From Akkermansia muciniphila (GTDB lineage Bacteria > Verrucomicrobiota > Verrucomicrobiia > Verrucomicrobiales > Akkermansiaceae): 64,000 bases of DNA. The stretch spans positions 1 to 64,000 of the forward strand of contig NZ_JABDHQ010000009.1 of the NCBI RefSeq assembly GCF_018709685.1, in the 5' to 3' direction. Made by a program: the position numbers and the translations under genes. The notes beneath the pieces were generated by a model, which was given only the letters and a program-made list of their open reading frames with translations, was not told the DNA's origin and ran no database searches. Below are positions 9,147 to 18,603 of the stretch, piece after piece. Each line of letters begins with the position of its first letter. Position 1 is the stretch's first letter.

Positions 9147-11339
9147 ATGGAGCGAGTTTCCCCACCTATTTTTCTCATGGCCATCTTCGGTTCCTCCAAT
9201 CTATCCGACTCCGGCGACCTGCTGATTTTCAACAAGGCATCCCACAAAACCCTGCTTATGCTCGAAAAGGAACTGGGCAGGGAGCGCATCACCTACCTGG
9301 TGGAAGAAGGCCTGCCCCCGGACACATCCATCGCCGCCCATCTGGAATCCACCAGGGCGGACGGCATCCTGTTCCAGGCGGGCTCCAGCGATCCTATCGC
9401 CCTGCGTGCCGCCATCATGGAGCGCATTAACGCAGGAAGGCGCGTGGTGTTCCTTCCCGGCCCGGTGGCGCACATCAAGGGCTCCATCAGCCAGATTCCC
9501 CCGCGGGTCATCAAGGCCCTGGAAGCGCTCCACATTTCCCCCGTACCGGTTTACGTGGGCTTTTACACCAGCTCCGTGCTGGATGCGGAGGCGGATACGG
9601 ACGTCCAGGCGGATATCCAGATCCATATTCTCCCCAAGCTGGCCCCCGGCGCTGAAATGGCGCCGCGCCTGACCTCCGCCTGGCTGGAATGTTCCGCCCA
9701 GGCTTACGCCACGCTGCCCCAGCTTCACGGCTCCCTGTCCGCCCTGCTGTTCCGCAGCCTCAAGCAGCATTCGGACTGCCGGGTCATTGACGGCATTGAC
9801 GACACTACGCTGACCTACGGCCAATTGCTGGCCATTTCCGTGGCCTTTGCCAAGCGGCTGAAAAAGATCACCTCCAACCGCCGGGTGGGCATCATCCTGC
9901 CGCCCGGCAAGGGCGCGGCCATTGCCAACCTGGGCTGCCTGTTCGCCGGGAAAACGCCGGTGAATTTCAATTATTCAGCCTCGGAAGGTGCTTTTGCCAG
10001 TTCCGTAAAACAGTCCGGCGTGGACTGGTTCATCACGGCGGACACGTTCATGCGCAAGCTTCAGAATTTCCCATGGCCCCCCCAGCGGGACCTGATCTTC
10101 ATGGAAAGGGAAATTCCCCTGCTCAAGAGTTCCGCCAAACGCTGGGGCCTGGCCATGAAGTTCCTGACCGCCGGGTTCATGATCAGGAAGCTGGGGCTGG
10201 ACGCGCCCACGGGCGCGGACGAGGCCGTGCTGATGTTCACCTCCGGCTCCTCCGGAGAACCCAAGGGCGTGCCGCTGACCCACCACAACCTGCTTTCCAA
10301 CATCTCCCAGTGCTCCTCCCGCATCACGCTCGCGCCGCAGAGCAGGTTCCTGGGGAGCCTGCCCGTGTTCCACTGCTTCGGCATCACCATCGGCCTGTGG
10401 TACCCCATGATCGGCGGGTATGACATGGTTACCTACCCCTCCCCGCTGGAAGCCAAGCGCCTGGGCGCGCTGATCAAGCAGTACGGCATCAGCCTGGTGG
10501 TCACCACGCCCACCTTCCTGCGCGGCTTCATGAAACGGTGCGAGCCGGATACCTTTAAAACCGTGCGCTACCTGATTGTGGGCGCGGAGAAGCTGCCGGA
10601 CGATCTTTCCGCCGCTTTCCGGGAGAAATTCGGCACCATTCCGTGTGAAGGCTACGGCCTGACGGAGGCCTCCCCCGTCTGCTCCGTCAATTTCATTGAC
10701 CCGGCTCCCTCCAACGCCGCCGGAGACTTCATTCCCGGCATGAAGAAAGGTTCCGTGGGAGCCCTGCTGCCGGGCATAGCCATACGCATCACCAGCCCTC
10801 ATACGGGCCGCGTGGTGCCTGTCACCACGTCCGGCATGATCTGGCTGAAAGGGCCGAATATTTTCCCCGGCTACCTGGGAGGGCCTGAAGCGGACCGGGA
10901 CATTTTCGTGGACGGATGGCTGAAAACCGGGGACATAGGTTCCGCGGACGAATTCGGCTTCCTGAAGATTGAAGGCCGCATTTCCCGCTTTTCCAAGATA
11001 GGCGGGGAGATGGTTCCCCATGAAGCGCTGGAGGCCGCCATCATGAACATCTGGAATCTGGACCCGGCGGACGAGGAACGGCGCATAGCCGTCGTCACCA
11101 TTCCGGACCCCGTGAAGGGGGAGGCCGTGGCCCTGCTCACCACGCTGGTGACGGACTACGTGCACCAGGCGCGCACCCTGATCAGGCACGGCCTGATTGA
11201 CCAGGGGCTTCCGGCCCTGTGGTGCCCCAAGGAGATTATTCCCGTGGAGCGCATTCCGGTGCTGCCGTCCGGCAAGCTGGACATCAAGCAATGCAGGATG
11301 CTGGCTTATGAAGCGCTGAACATCCCCTTTGAACCATAA
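9147..11339 (+). CDS. AMP-dependent acyl-CoA/acyl-ACP synthetase with degenerate acyltransferase-like N-terminus
   Basis: 730 residues. From about residue 205 this is an ANL-superfamily adenylating enzyme: the P-loop-like motif FTSGSSGEPKGVPLTHHN near residue 362, GYGLTEASP near 500, KTGDIG near 593 and PSGKLDIKQ with its conserved Lys near 708. Such enzymes activate a fatty acid through an acyl-adenylate to a thioester. Residues 1-200 recall the acyltransferase half of bifunctional Aas (2-acyl-glycerophosphoethanolamine acyltransferase/acyl-ACP synthetase). However, the HX4D catalytic motif is not visible, and the usual PEG motif reads LPGPVAHIKGS near residue 103. An acyltransferase activity is therefore doubtful, and lipid recycling is an inference. 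An alternative in-frame ATG at 9177 would remove ten residues. The gene ends 3 bases before xseA. Confidence 0.85.
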   Translation: MERVSPPIFLMAIFGSSNLSDSGDLLIFNKASHKTLLMLEKELGRERITYLVEEGLPPDTSIAAHLESTRADGILFQAGSSDPIALRAAIMERINAGRRVVFLPGPVAHIKGSISQIPPRVIKALEALHISPVPVYVGFYTSSVLDAEADTDVQADIQIHILPKLAPGAEMAPRLTSAWLECSAQAYATLPQLHGSLSALLFRSLKQHSDCRVIDGIDDTTLTYGQLLAISVAFAKRLKKITSNRRVGIILPPGKGAAIANLGCLFAGKTPVNFNYSASEGAFASSVKQSGVDWFITADTFMRKLQNFPWPPQRDLIFMEREIPLLKSSAKRWGLAMKFLTAGFMIRKLGLDAPTGADEAVLMFTSGSSGEPKGVPLTHHNLLSNISQCSSRITLAPQSRFLGSLPVFHCFGITIGLWYPMIGGYDMVTYPSPLEAKRLGALIKQYGISLVVTTPTFLRGFMKRCEPDTFKTVRYLIVGAEKLPDDLSAAFREKFGTIPCEGYGLTEASPVCSVNFIDPAPSNAAGDFIPGMKKGSVGALLPGIAIRITSPHTGRVVPVTTSGMIWLKGPNIFPGYLGGPEADRDIFVDGWLKTGDIGSADEFGFLKIEGRISRFSKIGGEMVPHEALEAAIMNIWNLDPADEERRIAVVTIPDPVKGEAVALLTTLVTDYVHQARTLIRHGLIDQGLPALWCPKEIIPVERIPVLPSGKLDIKQCRMLAYEALNIPFEP

Positions 11340-11342
11340 TTT

Positions 11343-12707
11343 ATGGAATTCCCGGAGGAAACGCCCGCAGCCCCCAGGCCCATCACGGTTAAACAGCTTG
11401 TCTACCGCCTGAGGGATACGGTGAGCATTGCCGTGGGCACCCAATGGGTGGTGGGGGAACTCAGCAACGTGAAGCACCACACCAGCGGCCACGTTTACTT
11501 CACCCTGAAGGAACAGGGGGCGGAAATCTTCTGCGCCTTCTTCAAGGCGGCGGCCTCCAAATGCCCCGTACGGCTCCAGGAAGGGATGAAGGTCCATGTG
11601 CTGGGGAGCGCCACCGTGTATCCGGACAGGGGGCAGCTTCAACTGGTCATCAGGCAGGTGAAGGCAGCCGGACAGGGGGACTTGCAGGCCCGTTTCCTGG
11701 AATTGAAGGAAAAACTCCAGCGGGAAGGATTGTTTGACGCGGAGCGTAAAAAAGGCATCCCCGCCTTCCCGCGCGCCATCGGCATCATCACCTCCCCCAC
11801 CGGAGCCGTCATCCAGGACATACGCCATGTGCTGGAACGCCGCGCCCCCTGGGTGAAGGCCTATCTGCTGCCCGTGCGCGTGCAGGGGGCCGGAGCGGAG
11901 CATGAGATAGCCGCGGCGGTCCGCGCCTGGTCCCGCGCGGCCCTCAACGGCCTGCCCCCCGTGGACGTGCTTATTGTGGGCCGCGGCGGCGGCTCCATTG
12001 AGGACTTGTGGAATTTCAATGAGGAAACGGTAGCGCGCGCGATTTACGAATGCACCGTTCCCGTGATTTCCGCCGTGGGGCATGATACGGATTTCACCAT
12101 TGCGGATTTTGTGGCGGACCTGCGCGCGCCCACCCCCACCGCCGCGGCGGAACTGGCTACGCCGGACGGCCCCGAATGGCTCCGGAAACTGTCCAGGATG
12201 GAGCAGGCCCTGCACGCCTCCGCCCGGCATTCCCTGTTGCGCTCCAAGCTGAAACTGGATGTTTACCTGCGCGGAAAACTGCTGGATGCGGATTCCCTGC
12301 TTTCCCCCTATGCCCAGCGCCTGGACGACATGGAGGAGACCCTGCTGAATGCCTCCGCCACGCGCATTTTCCAGAACACACTCCATATCAATCAACTGGA
12401 ACACCAGTTGCAAATGCGCCACCCGGCGCACCGCAACCGGGAACGCATGCAGCTCCTAGATTCCCTCCGGGCAGGATTGGCCCATGCCGCCGCCGCGCGC
12501 ATGGCTGAGTTTGCTTCACAACTGGCTCTTCTTCAAGCCCGGGTGAATGCCCACAGCCCGGAGCAAACGCTGCGCCGGGGGTACGCCCTGGTGGAAAACG
12601 GGCAAAAACAGCTGATTCGCCAAACGAGCCAGGTCCAGCCCGGGGAAAAATTAAAAGTCCGTGTCTCCGACGGTTGTTTTTTTGTCAAGGATGACACATC
12701 ACAATAA
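11343..12707 (+). CDS. xseA: Exodeoxyribonuclease VII large subunit
   Basis: 454 residues, a normal length for XseA. The N-terminal part (about 15-115) is the OB-fold nucleic-acid-binding domain. The catalytic domain carries the family motif GRGGGSIEDLWNFN near 213-226 and GHDTDFTIADFVADLRAPTPT near 247. A coiled-coil-like region follows, then the C-terminal LRRGYALV segment. With the small subunit XseB the enzyme degrades single-stranded DNA to oligonucleotides. No xseB is seen in this window. It follows the synthetase gene by 3 bases and is probably cotranscribed. Confidence 0.95.
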   Translation: MEFPEETPAAPRPITVKQLVYRLRDTVSIAVGTQWVVGELSNVKHHTSGHVYFTLKEQGAEIFCAFFKAAASKCPVRLQEGMKVHVLGSATVYPDRGQLQLVIRQVKAAGQGDLQARFLELKEKLQREGLFDAERKKGIPAFPRAIGIITSPTGAVIQDIRHVLERRAPWVKAYLLPVRVQGAGAEHEIAAAVRAWSRAALNGLPPVDVLIVGRGGGSIEDLWNFNEETVARAIYECTVPVISAVGHDTDFTIADFVADLRAPTPTAAAELATPDGPEWLRKLSRMEQALHASARHSLLRSKLKLDVYLRGKLLDADSLLSPYAQRLDDMEETLLNASATRIFQNTLHINQLEHQLQMRHPAHRNRERMQLLDSLRAGLAHAAAARMAEFASQLALLQARVNAHSPEQTLRRGYALVENGQKQLIRQTSQVQPGEKLKVRVSDGCFFVKDDTSQ

Positions 12708-12848
12708 ACTGTCCACAAACGCCTAGAATCGCATTCTTTGCACTCAATCTAACAAATTGTGTTTTTTCTGGATTTTACAGGAAGTGAGACCTATCCTAAT
12801 AGAAGCCTGTCACTGCTCCTATTACCCGGTCCCATAACTTCTGTACAT

Positions 12849-13163
12849 ATGCCTTGTAAAAACATCACCCGTTACACTTACGAAACAACAGCCTTCCAGG
12901 GCTATCGGTTGGCTATCTGTAAGAACAAGCGTTTGTTCACTCGTTATTTCTCCGATTCTCAATACGGGGGCGCTGACGCGGCGCTTCAGGAAGCGATGAG
13001 AGTGAGAGATAACATTTTCAACCTTTTTGAGCAGGGCAACCTTACGGTTAGCCAAATTTTCGCAAAATATACAGTGCGCTCACGCCGGCAGTCCGCTGCG
13101 GACCGCCGTGAAAAAATGATCCACGGAAAGAGGACTCTTCAAAAAGCCAAAGTCCGCGGCTAG
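12849..13163 (+). CDS. Small AP2-like putative DNA-binding protein
   Basis: 104 residues from the ATG at 12849. The frame is open further up, but the extra N-terminus looks non-coding. Residues about 4-55 (KNITRYTYETTAFQGYRLAIC, then FTRYFSDSQYGGADAALQEA) have the spacing of an AP2-like fold: a three-stranded sheet followed by a helix, as in integrase and homing-endonuclease DNA-binding domains. The C-terminus is very basic. It stands alone with its own upstream AT-rich stretch (12708-12848) and a hairpin after its stop. No phage gene is next to it. The assignment rests on pattern resemblance only. Confidence 0.55.
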   Translation: MPCKNITRYTYETTAFQGYRLAICKNKRLFTRYFSDSQYGGADAALQEAMRVRDNIFNLFEQGNLTVSQIFAKYTVRSRRQSAADRREKMIHGKRTLQKAKVRG

Positions 13164-13488
13164 GGAAACTCATTGAAGCTGTTTCCCGGCTTCAATGCCT
13201 TTGCTGAATTATACCGGAAAAATTACATTCGGTAAAATGCGGCTCATGCTTCTATTCCGGCAATAATACCGCCCCTGCTCCCGGTGAGCGGCCCCTATGG
13301 GCATCCGCCGCAAGGAAAAGACGGAAGCATCACCCTAGGGGACGTTCTCCCCTTCCTCTGCGGTGGAGAATGCGGGAATGCCTGTTGCCGGAACGTCTTA
13401 CAGGTAGGGGGCAGCTTCCGCGCCATATGCGGGAATTTCCATCTTTGCCTCTGGACATTCCTTTCCGGTGAGGGTAACGGAAGTTCTG
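13164..13488. other. Convergent intergenic region
   Basis: Between the AP2-like gene and the TPR gene on the other strand I see only the hairpin. No further gene is supported. Confidence 0.5.
13171..13197 (+). terminator. Hairpin after the AP2-like gene
   Basis: Perfect 9-bp stem (CATTGAAGC / GCTTCAATG) with a 9-base loop, 7 bases after the stop codon. It is followed by only a short T-rich stretch, so it may be a weak terminator. Confidence 0.5.
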
Positions 13489-15081
13489 TTATCTGCGGCG
13501 CCGGCGGGAGGCGGGCTTTTCCGGTTCTTCAGCCGGAGCTTCCCCTATTTTGGCCAGTACCCTGCGCGCTTCCGTGGTCCTGTTCTGCTTAAGGCACACA
13601 TTCGCCCAGTTCCGGTGGATTTTCTTGTAAAGCTCCTGTGACTGGATGGAGGCCAGATTGCTCTGGAGCCTGGCCTGGTCTTCCGCGCTCAACGCGTCCC
13701 ACTCTTCCACCAGCTTTCCATACTGCGCTTCCGAGAGGGCCCACTGTTCCCTGCCGGCGCTTATCTCCGCCTGAAGGTTCAGGATGACGGGCTGGAGGGC
13801 CTGGACAAACGTCGTGTTTTCACGAGCCACCTTCATGGCCTGGTCCAGATATTTCATGGCCTGGTCATAATCCCGCGCCTTCAGGAAAGCCGCGGCAACG
13901 TTCACATCCTCATAAGCGCGTTTCACCAGGGCCTCCGCCTGTCCGTATTTTTCAAGCTGGGTACGCAGGGCGGCAATGTCCTGGCTCAGGCTGGAGCCGC
14001 TGAGAATGCGCGGCGCATCCACGCCCAGCGTCATGGCGGTTCCTTCCGCACGGGAAAGCAGGAGGCTGGCCTCCTTTAAATCCCCCATCTGCATTCTGAC
14101 CCTCGCCAGGGCCAGCATGGTCTCCGGCGTGCAGTCCATCTCCGTCTCCGCGGCGCGGAAGCAAATCAAGGCGGCTTCCAGCTGGTCAGCCATGGCCTTC
14201 AGCTCCGCCTGGGAATACTTCCGGCGCGCATTGAGCGGCATATTCAGCTCATTCAGGATGATGCGTCCCATGTCCGGGCTGGCGGTAAGCCGGAATTTGG
14301 TGAGCAGTTCCCGGGCGATGACGCTCCCCGTGGTGCCGGGCTGGCCCGTGGCCTTGTCCGGCAGGGTATCCTGGAGCAGGAGTATTTTCACCATGCTCTT
14401 CACATCCTCCGGCTTCTTCAGCCTGCTCCTCATCACGGGAGAAACGGCCTGCTGGCACAAGGAGGAAAAACGCTCAAATTTGGCTTGGTCATACGCGTAA
14501 TGGGCCAGCGGTTCCAGGCATGCCAGACGGATGGAAACCTGGTCCTCCGGCGTATTCTTCAGAATCACCTCATAAAGCTTTTCCGCCGTGGCGTCATGCT
14601 TGCGGGCGGCAAACTCCCGCGCCCAGTTCAGGCTCACGCCCAGAAGGCGCCCCCTGTCCTCCGCCGTCATGGAGGCGGAATCGGCCAGCTTCTTTTCCAG
14701 CAGGGATGCCAGCATGGGTTCGGACTCCTTCAGCATGCCGCGCCTGTCCATTTCCACCGCCAGGAGCCACGTAAAGGAATCCCGCGCTTCCGGGGAGTTC
14801 ATCCATTCCACCTGCTTGTCCACGGAGGCGGCCAGCTGCGCCAGCTCCGCATCAGAGCCGTTCCAGGAGGCCAGCATGCCCTGCAAGTGCCCCATGGCCT
14901 GGGTCTGGCTGTGCACCTCATGAATGGTCGGTTTGAACCATCCTTCAATCGTGGGCCAGTACTGGATGTATCCGAACCAGAGGCCCCCCAGCACCACCAG
15001 AAAGAGAACGGGCTTCCAGTAAGACTTTTTTTTACGTGAGGGACGGTAGGGTTTGTTGGAAAAATGGCGCTCGGAACTCAT
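13489..15081 (-). CDS. Membrane-anchored TPR-type protein (530 aa)
   Basis: The chosen start at 15081 gives MSSERHFSNKPYRPSRKKK, a basic cytoplasmic tail followed by one transmembrane helix (about residues 23-42). The rest is a long alpha-helical domain with TPR-like helix pairs: Ala-rich, with repeated A-x-x-L-x-x-A-x-x-Y patterns, for example MKYLDQAMKVARENTTF and EAQYGKLVEEWDAL. The tail ends in a run of Arg (SRRRRR). The topology suggests a domain anchored in the inner membrane and facing the periplasm. The function is unknown; TPR proteins usually act as assembly scaffolds. A second TPR protein of the same design lies 77 bases upstream and the two are probably cotranscribed. Confidence 0.75.
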   Translation of the reverse strand: MSSERHFSNKPYRPSRKKKSYWKPVLFLVVLGGLWFGYIQYWPTIEGWFKPTIHEVHSQTQAMGHLQGMLASWNGSDAELAQLAASVDKQVEWMNSPEARDSFTWLLAVEMDRRGMLKESEPMLASLLEKKLADSASMTAEDRGRLLGVSLNWAREFAARKHDATAEKLYEVILKNTPEDQVSIRLACLEPLAHYAYDQAKFERFSSLCQQAVSPVMRSRLKKPEDVKSMVKILLLQDTLPDKATGQPGTTGSVIARELLTKFRLTASPDMGRIILNELNMPLNARRKYSQAELKAMADQLEAALICFRAAETEMDCTPETMLALARVRMQMGDLKEASLLLSRAEGTAMTLGVDAPRILSGSSLSQDIAALRTQLEKYGQAEALVKRAYEDVNVAAAFLKARDYDQAMKYLDQAMKVARENTTFVQALQPVILNLQAEISAGREQWALSEAQYGKLVEEWDALSAEDQARLQSNLASIQSQELYKKIHRNWANVCLKQNRTTEARRVLAKIGEAPAEEPEKPASRRRRR

Positions 15082-15158
15082 GCAGGCATTGAGCCAAAAA
15101 GACGGCACAAATCAAGCAAAATAAACATCTCCCAACGTCTTACGGGAATCAGTGAAAG

Positions 15159-16826
15159 CTAACGCCGGGAAGACCTGGAGCTTCCGGATGGCCTCCGTCC
15201 CGGAGACTCCATGCGCACGCGGGGGAAGCCGGATTCCTTCCAGCAGGCATCCCCTTTCTCTTTCATGCCCAACTCATCATAGCAACGGCCCAGCTGCTTG
15301 TAATTTTCCGACCGCTGTTCCCCTTCCAGCATGGGGAGCACCGCTTCAAAGGCTTCCACGGCTTCTTTCCACTGCTCCCCGTCGCACAGGGCGTACGCCT
15401 TGCATAAGTAGGACTGGACCAGCAGGCTCTGGCGCTCCGGCCCTTCTCCGCATTTCAGCAGGGAATCCACCGCTCCGGCGTAAGCGTGCAGGGCGCTTTC
15501 CCGGTCCCCGGACATATCGCTGGCAAGGCCCAGCGAATAATAAACGCGGCCCAGGGACAGAGTGTCAGAGGCAAAATGGGATTCCCGAAGCTCAAGGGCC
15601 TTTTTCAGGTTTTCCCTGGCCTTGTCTCCCTCACCGGCATCCAGCCACGCCTTGCCCAGCCCTTCCCGGGACTGGGCGGAAATGACGGGGGAAGAGGCGC
15701 TGTTATTGATAGCTTTCTGAAAATCAGAGCGAGCCTCCGGAGCGGCCTTGCGCATGATGTTGACCCACCCCCTCTGGTCGTACAGCCCGGCCCAGAATGC
15801 ATGGTCCGCCGGCAGCACGCCGCGGGCGGCGCCTTCCGCCTGGTAAAGATAAGCCAGCGCTTCCTCATAATTCCCCTGTTCCGTGGAAATGCGCGCCAGG
15901 CCGCGCAGGGCGTTGAGGCAGTCATTCAACAGGTAGGGGGCGTTTTCCGAACCGGAAAGGCCCTTTAAAAACAATTCCCGCGCCTCTTCCTTCCTGCCGG
16001 CTTCCAGCATGGCCTCCCCCATGCTGATGCTCGCCAGGGCCAGGTCACCGGTCGTCTTGTCCGGCTGGGGACACAGGGCCAGGGCCTTCTTGAAATACGC
16101 GCGGGATTCCGGAATGCGCCCCGTGGTGCGGGCCAGCCTGCCCTGGGCGGCCATCAGCCTGGACCTGACCGGAAGGGCGTCCGGCCCCAGATGGGCGGCG
16201 GCATCCACGGCGCGCTGAAGCAGGGTATTCGCCTCATCATTCCTGTTCAGCATCTGGTCAATGGAGCTCATGGTCTGGAGGGCCTTCACCAGTTCCGCGG
16301 CCATTCCCTCCTTTTCATACCCTTCCACAGCCGTTTTCAAATAATCATAAGCCGGAGAATACCGGTGCACTGACAGAAGGGCCTGCGCCACGGCATCCGC
16401 ACGGGGCGCCCATGTGCCGTAACGCCCCGCGGCGTAGCCAGCGTCAATCAGTTCCCTGGCCGTGGGCAGCGCGCGGTCCACGCCGTCCCGGCTGATCAGT
16501 TCACGGGTAAGGCCCCAGGCCGTCTCCGTGCGCAGTTCCGGATCCCTGATCCATGCCAGGCGTTCATCCCGGTTGTCCAGAATGCCGGCCAGGCTTTCAC
16601 GGGAAGCAAACACGTCCGCCATGAAACGGGATAAATTCTGCATGGCCTTTTCATCACTCTTCTGCACCACTACCGCAGGGGTAGCCAGCATCCCTTCATC
16701 ATGGCCTATGCGGTACGCCATGTGGTACGTCAGGAACTCCAGCAGCATCACGAGCACGCACAAGCACAGGGCAATCAGCCACTTGGTGCGCGGGGACAGG
16801 GGTTTCAAAGGAGAAGAGACCTGCAT
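15159..16826 (-). CDS. Membrane-anchored TPR protein (555 aa)
   Basis: One N-terminal transmembrane helix (about 15-37) is followed by tandem TPRs over about residues 150-530. Repeats such as ARENLKKALELRE, SRAYFKKALALC and EALAYLYQAEGAARG show the typical W/L-x-x-L-G-x-x-Y...A...F-x-x-A-L pattern. The C-terminus is Ser/Arg-rich (SGSSRSSRR), like the Arg tail of the downstream neighbour. Both proteins share the same order of parts (anchor, helical repeats, basic tail), which suggests paralogy or a joint complex. Substrate and partners cannot be read from the sequence. Confidence 0.8.
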   Translation of the reverse strand: MQVSSPLKPLSPRTKWLIALCLCVLVMLLEFLTYHMAYRIGHDEGMLATPAVVVQKSDEKAMQNLSRFMADVFASRESLAGILDNRDERLAWIRDPELRTETAWGLTRELISRDGVDRALPTARELIDAGYAAGRYGTWAPRADAVAQALLSVHRYSPAYDYLKTAVEGYEKEGMAAELVKALQTMSSIDQMLNRNDEANTLLQRAVDAAAHLGPDALPVRSRLMAAQGRLARTTGRIPESRAYFKKALALCPQPDKTTGDLALASISMGEAMLEAGRKEEARELFLKGLSGSENAPYLLNDCLNALRGLARISTEQGNYEEALAYLYQAEGAARGVLPADHAFWAGLYDQRGWVNIMRKAAPEARSDFQKAINNSASSPVISAQSREGLGKAWLDAGEGDKARENLKKALELRESHFASDTLSLGRVYYSLGLASDMSGDRESALHAYAGAVDSLLKCGEGPERQSLLVQSYLCKAYALCDGEQWKEAVEAFEAVLPMLEGEQRSENYKQLGRCYDELGMKEKGDACWKESGFPRVRMESPGRRPSGSSRSSRR

Positions 16827-17008
16827 AACAAGTGCATAACGTTACCGGGAGCGCTCTGAATTTCAAGCTTTTTGCATGGAAGGAGCTCCTGCGCCCTTCA
16901 TGAAGGCAGCAGGAAAACCTCCGTCAGCCGTTCCCTGTCAGCCATCCGGAGCAGGAGAAGCTGCCGCTCTCCGGCTTCCACTTCCGGAAAAGGCAGCGGC
17001 GATTCCGG

Positions 17009-17905
17009 TCAGCCGTTCCTGCGCCTCCGTTCGGATGCCCGGTACAACTGCCAGGCATTCCATAAATTATGCCACAGCACGTAAAACGTGGGTCCCAGCG
17101 CGGCAATGGGGCTGGCATACGTCAGCGCCAGATAAATGGACAGCGTTGTATTCTTCTGCCCCAGGGCCTGGCTGCCCTCCGCGGCGCGCGTGCGCCCCCC
17201 CAGCAAATGCCCCAGCCCGAAGTTGAGCCCGCAGATCAGCAGGGAAACCGCGCCGATCTGCTCCAGCACGCGTTCCGAAATGCCGTCACGGGAGGAAATG
17301 TCATAAGAAGCGTTCGCCGCGATCAGCACCAGAATCACCACCCAGATGCCAAAAGTGACGTCCTTCAGCTTCCGCGGCCACGCAATGGCCCGCGGATAAA
17401 AACGCCGCGCCGCCAGGGCCAGGACCAGCGGCAGCAGCATCACCAGGGAAATATTCTCGGCCACGTTCAGGTAAATCTCAAAGCCCCCCTGCCCCACGAC
17501 CGCCGGAAGGATGAAAGGAAGCAGGGCGCAAATGACGCCATTGGCCAGCAGGAGGGCGGTCAGCATGAACTCCACGCTGCCTCCCAGCAGCCCCATTACT
17601 ACCGGAGCCGCCGTGGCCGTGGGCATGATGCCCACGAAGAAGGCGGCCTCCGCCAGATACCCGTCCCCAAAAACGAGGCGGCATACGCCCCAGGCCGCCA
17701 CGGCCACGAGCAGGTTGGCCCCCACCAGAAGCCAGTGCGTCCGCTCCGGCTTCATCCGCTTGAAGCGGATGCCCAGGAACGTCACAAACAGCATGACGAT
17801 CAGCATCCACTTGAACGTCCAGCCATACACGTGCAGGCCGGGCATCATGTACCCCGCAATAAAAGCCACTACAATGGCAAACGTGCGGATGAGGGACTTG
17901 AACAT
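17009..17905 (-). CDS. SBF-like (bile acid:sodium symporter fold) transporter
   Basis: 298 residues with about nine or ten hydrophobic segments. The middle motif FFVGIMPTATAAPVVMGLLGGSVE resembles the crossover helix region of the SBF/BASS family, which moves organic anions with sodium. The start at 17905 (MFKSLIRTFAIVV) was preferred over an upstream in-frame ATG that lies inside the tetR gene. The gene begins 27 bases after the tetR stop at 17932, so it is probably in the same transcript and perhaps under that regulator. The substrate is unknown. Confidence 0.7.
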   Translation of the reverse strand: MFKSLIRTFAIVVAFIAGYMMPGLHVYGWTFKWMLIVMLFVTFLGIRFKRMKPERTHWLLVGANLLVAVAAWGVCRLVFGDGYLAEAAFFVGIMPTATAAPVVMGLLGGSVEFMLTALLLANGVICALLPFILPAVVGQGGFEIYLNVAENISLVMLLPLVLALAARRFYPRAIAWPRKLKDVTFGIWVVILVLIAANASYDISSRDGISERVLEQIGAVSLLICGLNFGLGHLLGGRTRAAEGSQALGQKNTTLSIYLALTYASPIAALGPTFYVLWHNLWNAWQLYRASERRRRNG

Positions 17906-17931
17906 GTGGAATGCGGACGGCAGTGAAACGG

Positions 17932-18576
17932 TTACGCGGGTTTTCCGCACAAATGGATCAGGCCGTCCACCTGGCGGACAATCAGTTCAAACAAATCCTG
18001 CACGCTGCCTTTGGGGACCCGGTTGTTCTCCATCAGCTCCATAATCATCCGCAAACGGGTCAGCAGGCCGATCATGATGCTTTCAATAGCCAGCACCGTC
18101 CAGAAAATCTGGTACGTGGAAGCGTCCGGAAACATGGTGCGGATGCAGTCATGCAGCCGGCGGCGGATGGGGGAATACACCTCCTTGATATACTCCACTG
18201 CTATCTCCGGAGTCTGCACATGGCAGATGCCCAGCAGGCGCAGGTAATGGGGAAAATTGCCCAGGTCTTCCAGCTTCACATGCAGAAGGCCGTGGAAGGA
18301 AGGGTAAACATAGGCATGGGCCAGCGCCCGCACCGTGCCTTTTTCCATGGCGTCATCCATCATGGAAATCCGGAAATCCCGCGCCTGCGGCGCATACTTC
18401 ATCATGACCGCCTTCCAAAGCCCCTCCTTGCCGCCGAAATAATAATTGGCTGAGGCGATGTTGACGGAGGCCTGCTGGGAAATCATGCGCATGGAAGTGC
18501 CCGTATAGCCGTGCTCGGCAAACAGGCACTCCGCCGCATCCAGCAATCGTTCCTTGGTTCCTTGCTGTTGTTTCAT
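17932..18576 (-). CDS. TetR-family transcriptional regulator
   Basis: 214 residues. The N-terminal 55 residues form the TetR helix-turn-helix: RLLDAAECLFAEHGYTGTSM, then ISQQASVNIASANYYFGGKEGLW, with the family's YYFGGKE recognition-helix signature. The C-terminal part is helical and resembles the CerR/YbiH-like ligand domain. It lies between hisD (27 bases upstream) and the SBF transporter (27 bases downstream). The transporter is the most likely target, though no operator could be assigned. Ligand unknown. Confidence 0.85.
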   Translation of the reverse strand: MKQQQGTKERLLDAAECLFAEHGYTGTSMRMISQQASVNIASANYYFGGKEGLWKAVMMKYAPQARDFRISMMDDAMEKGTVRALAHAYVYPSFHGLLHVKLEDLGNFPHYLRLLGICHVQTPEIAVEYIKEVYSPIRRRLHDCIRTMFPDASTYQIFWTVLAIESIMIGLLTRLRMIMELMENNRVPKGSVQDLFELIVRQVDGLIHLCGKPA

Positions 18577-18603
18577 GGGGGGAGTAGGTGGGGAAAGTCT
18601 GGA

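Noticed and set aside
9975-12431. 818-codon open frame on the minus strand
   Set aside because: Mirror frame of the acyl-CoA synthetase and xseA, both of which show family motifs on the plus strand.
13284-13592. 102-codon plus-strand frame downstream of the AP2-like gene
   Set aside because: Overlaps the end of the TPR gene in antisense and shows no protein-family pattern.
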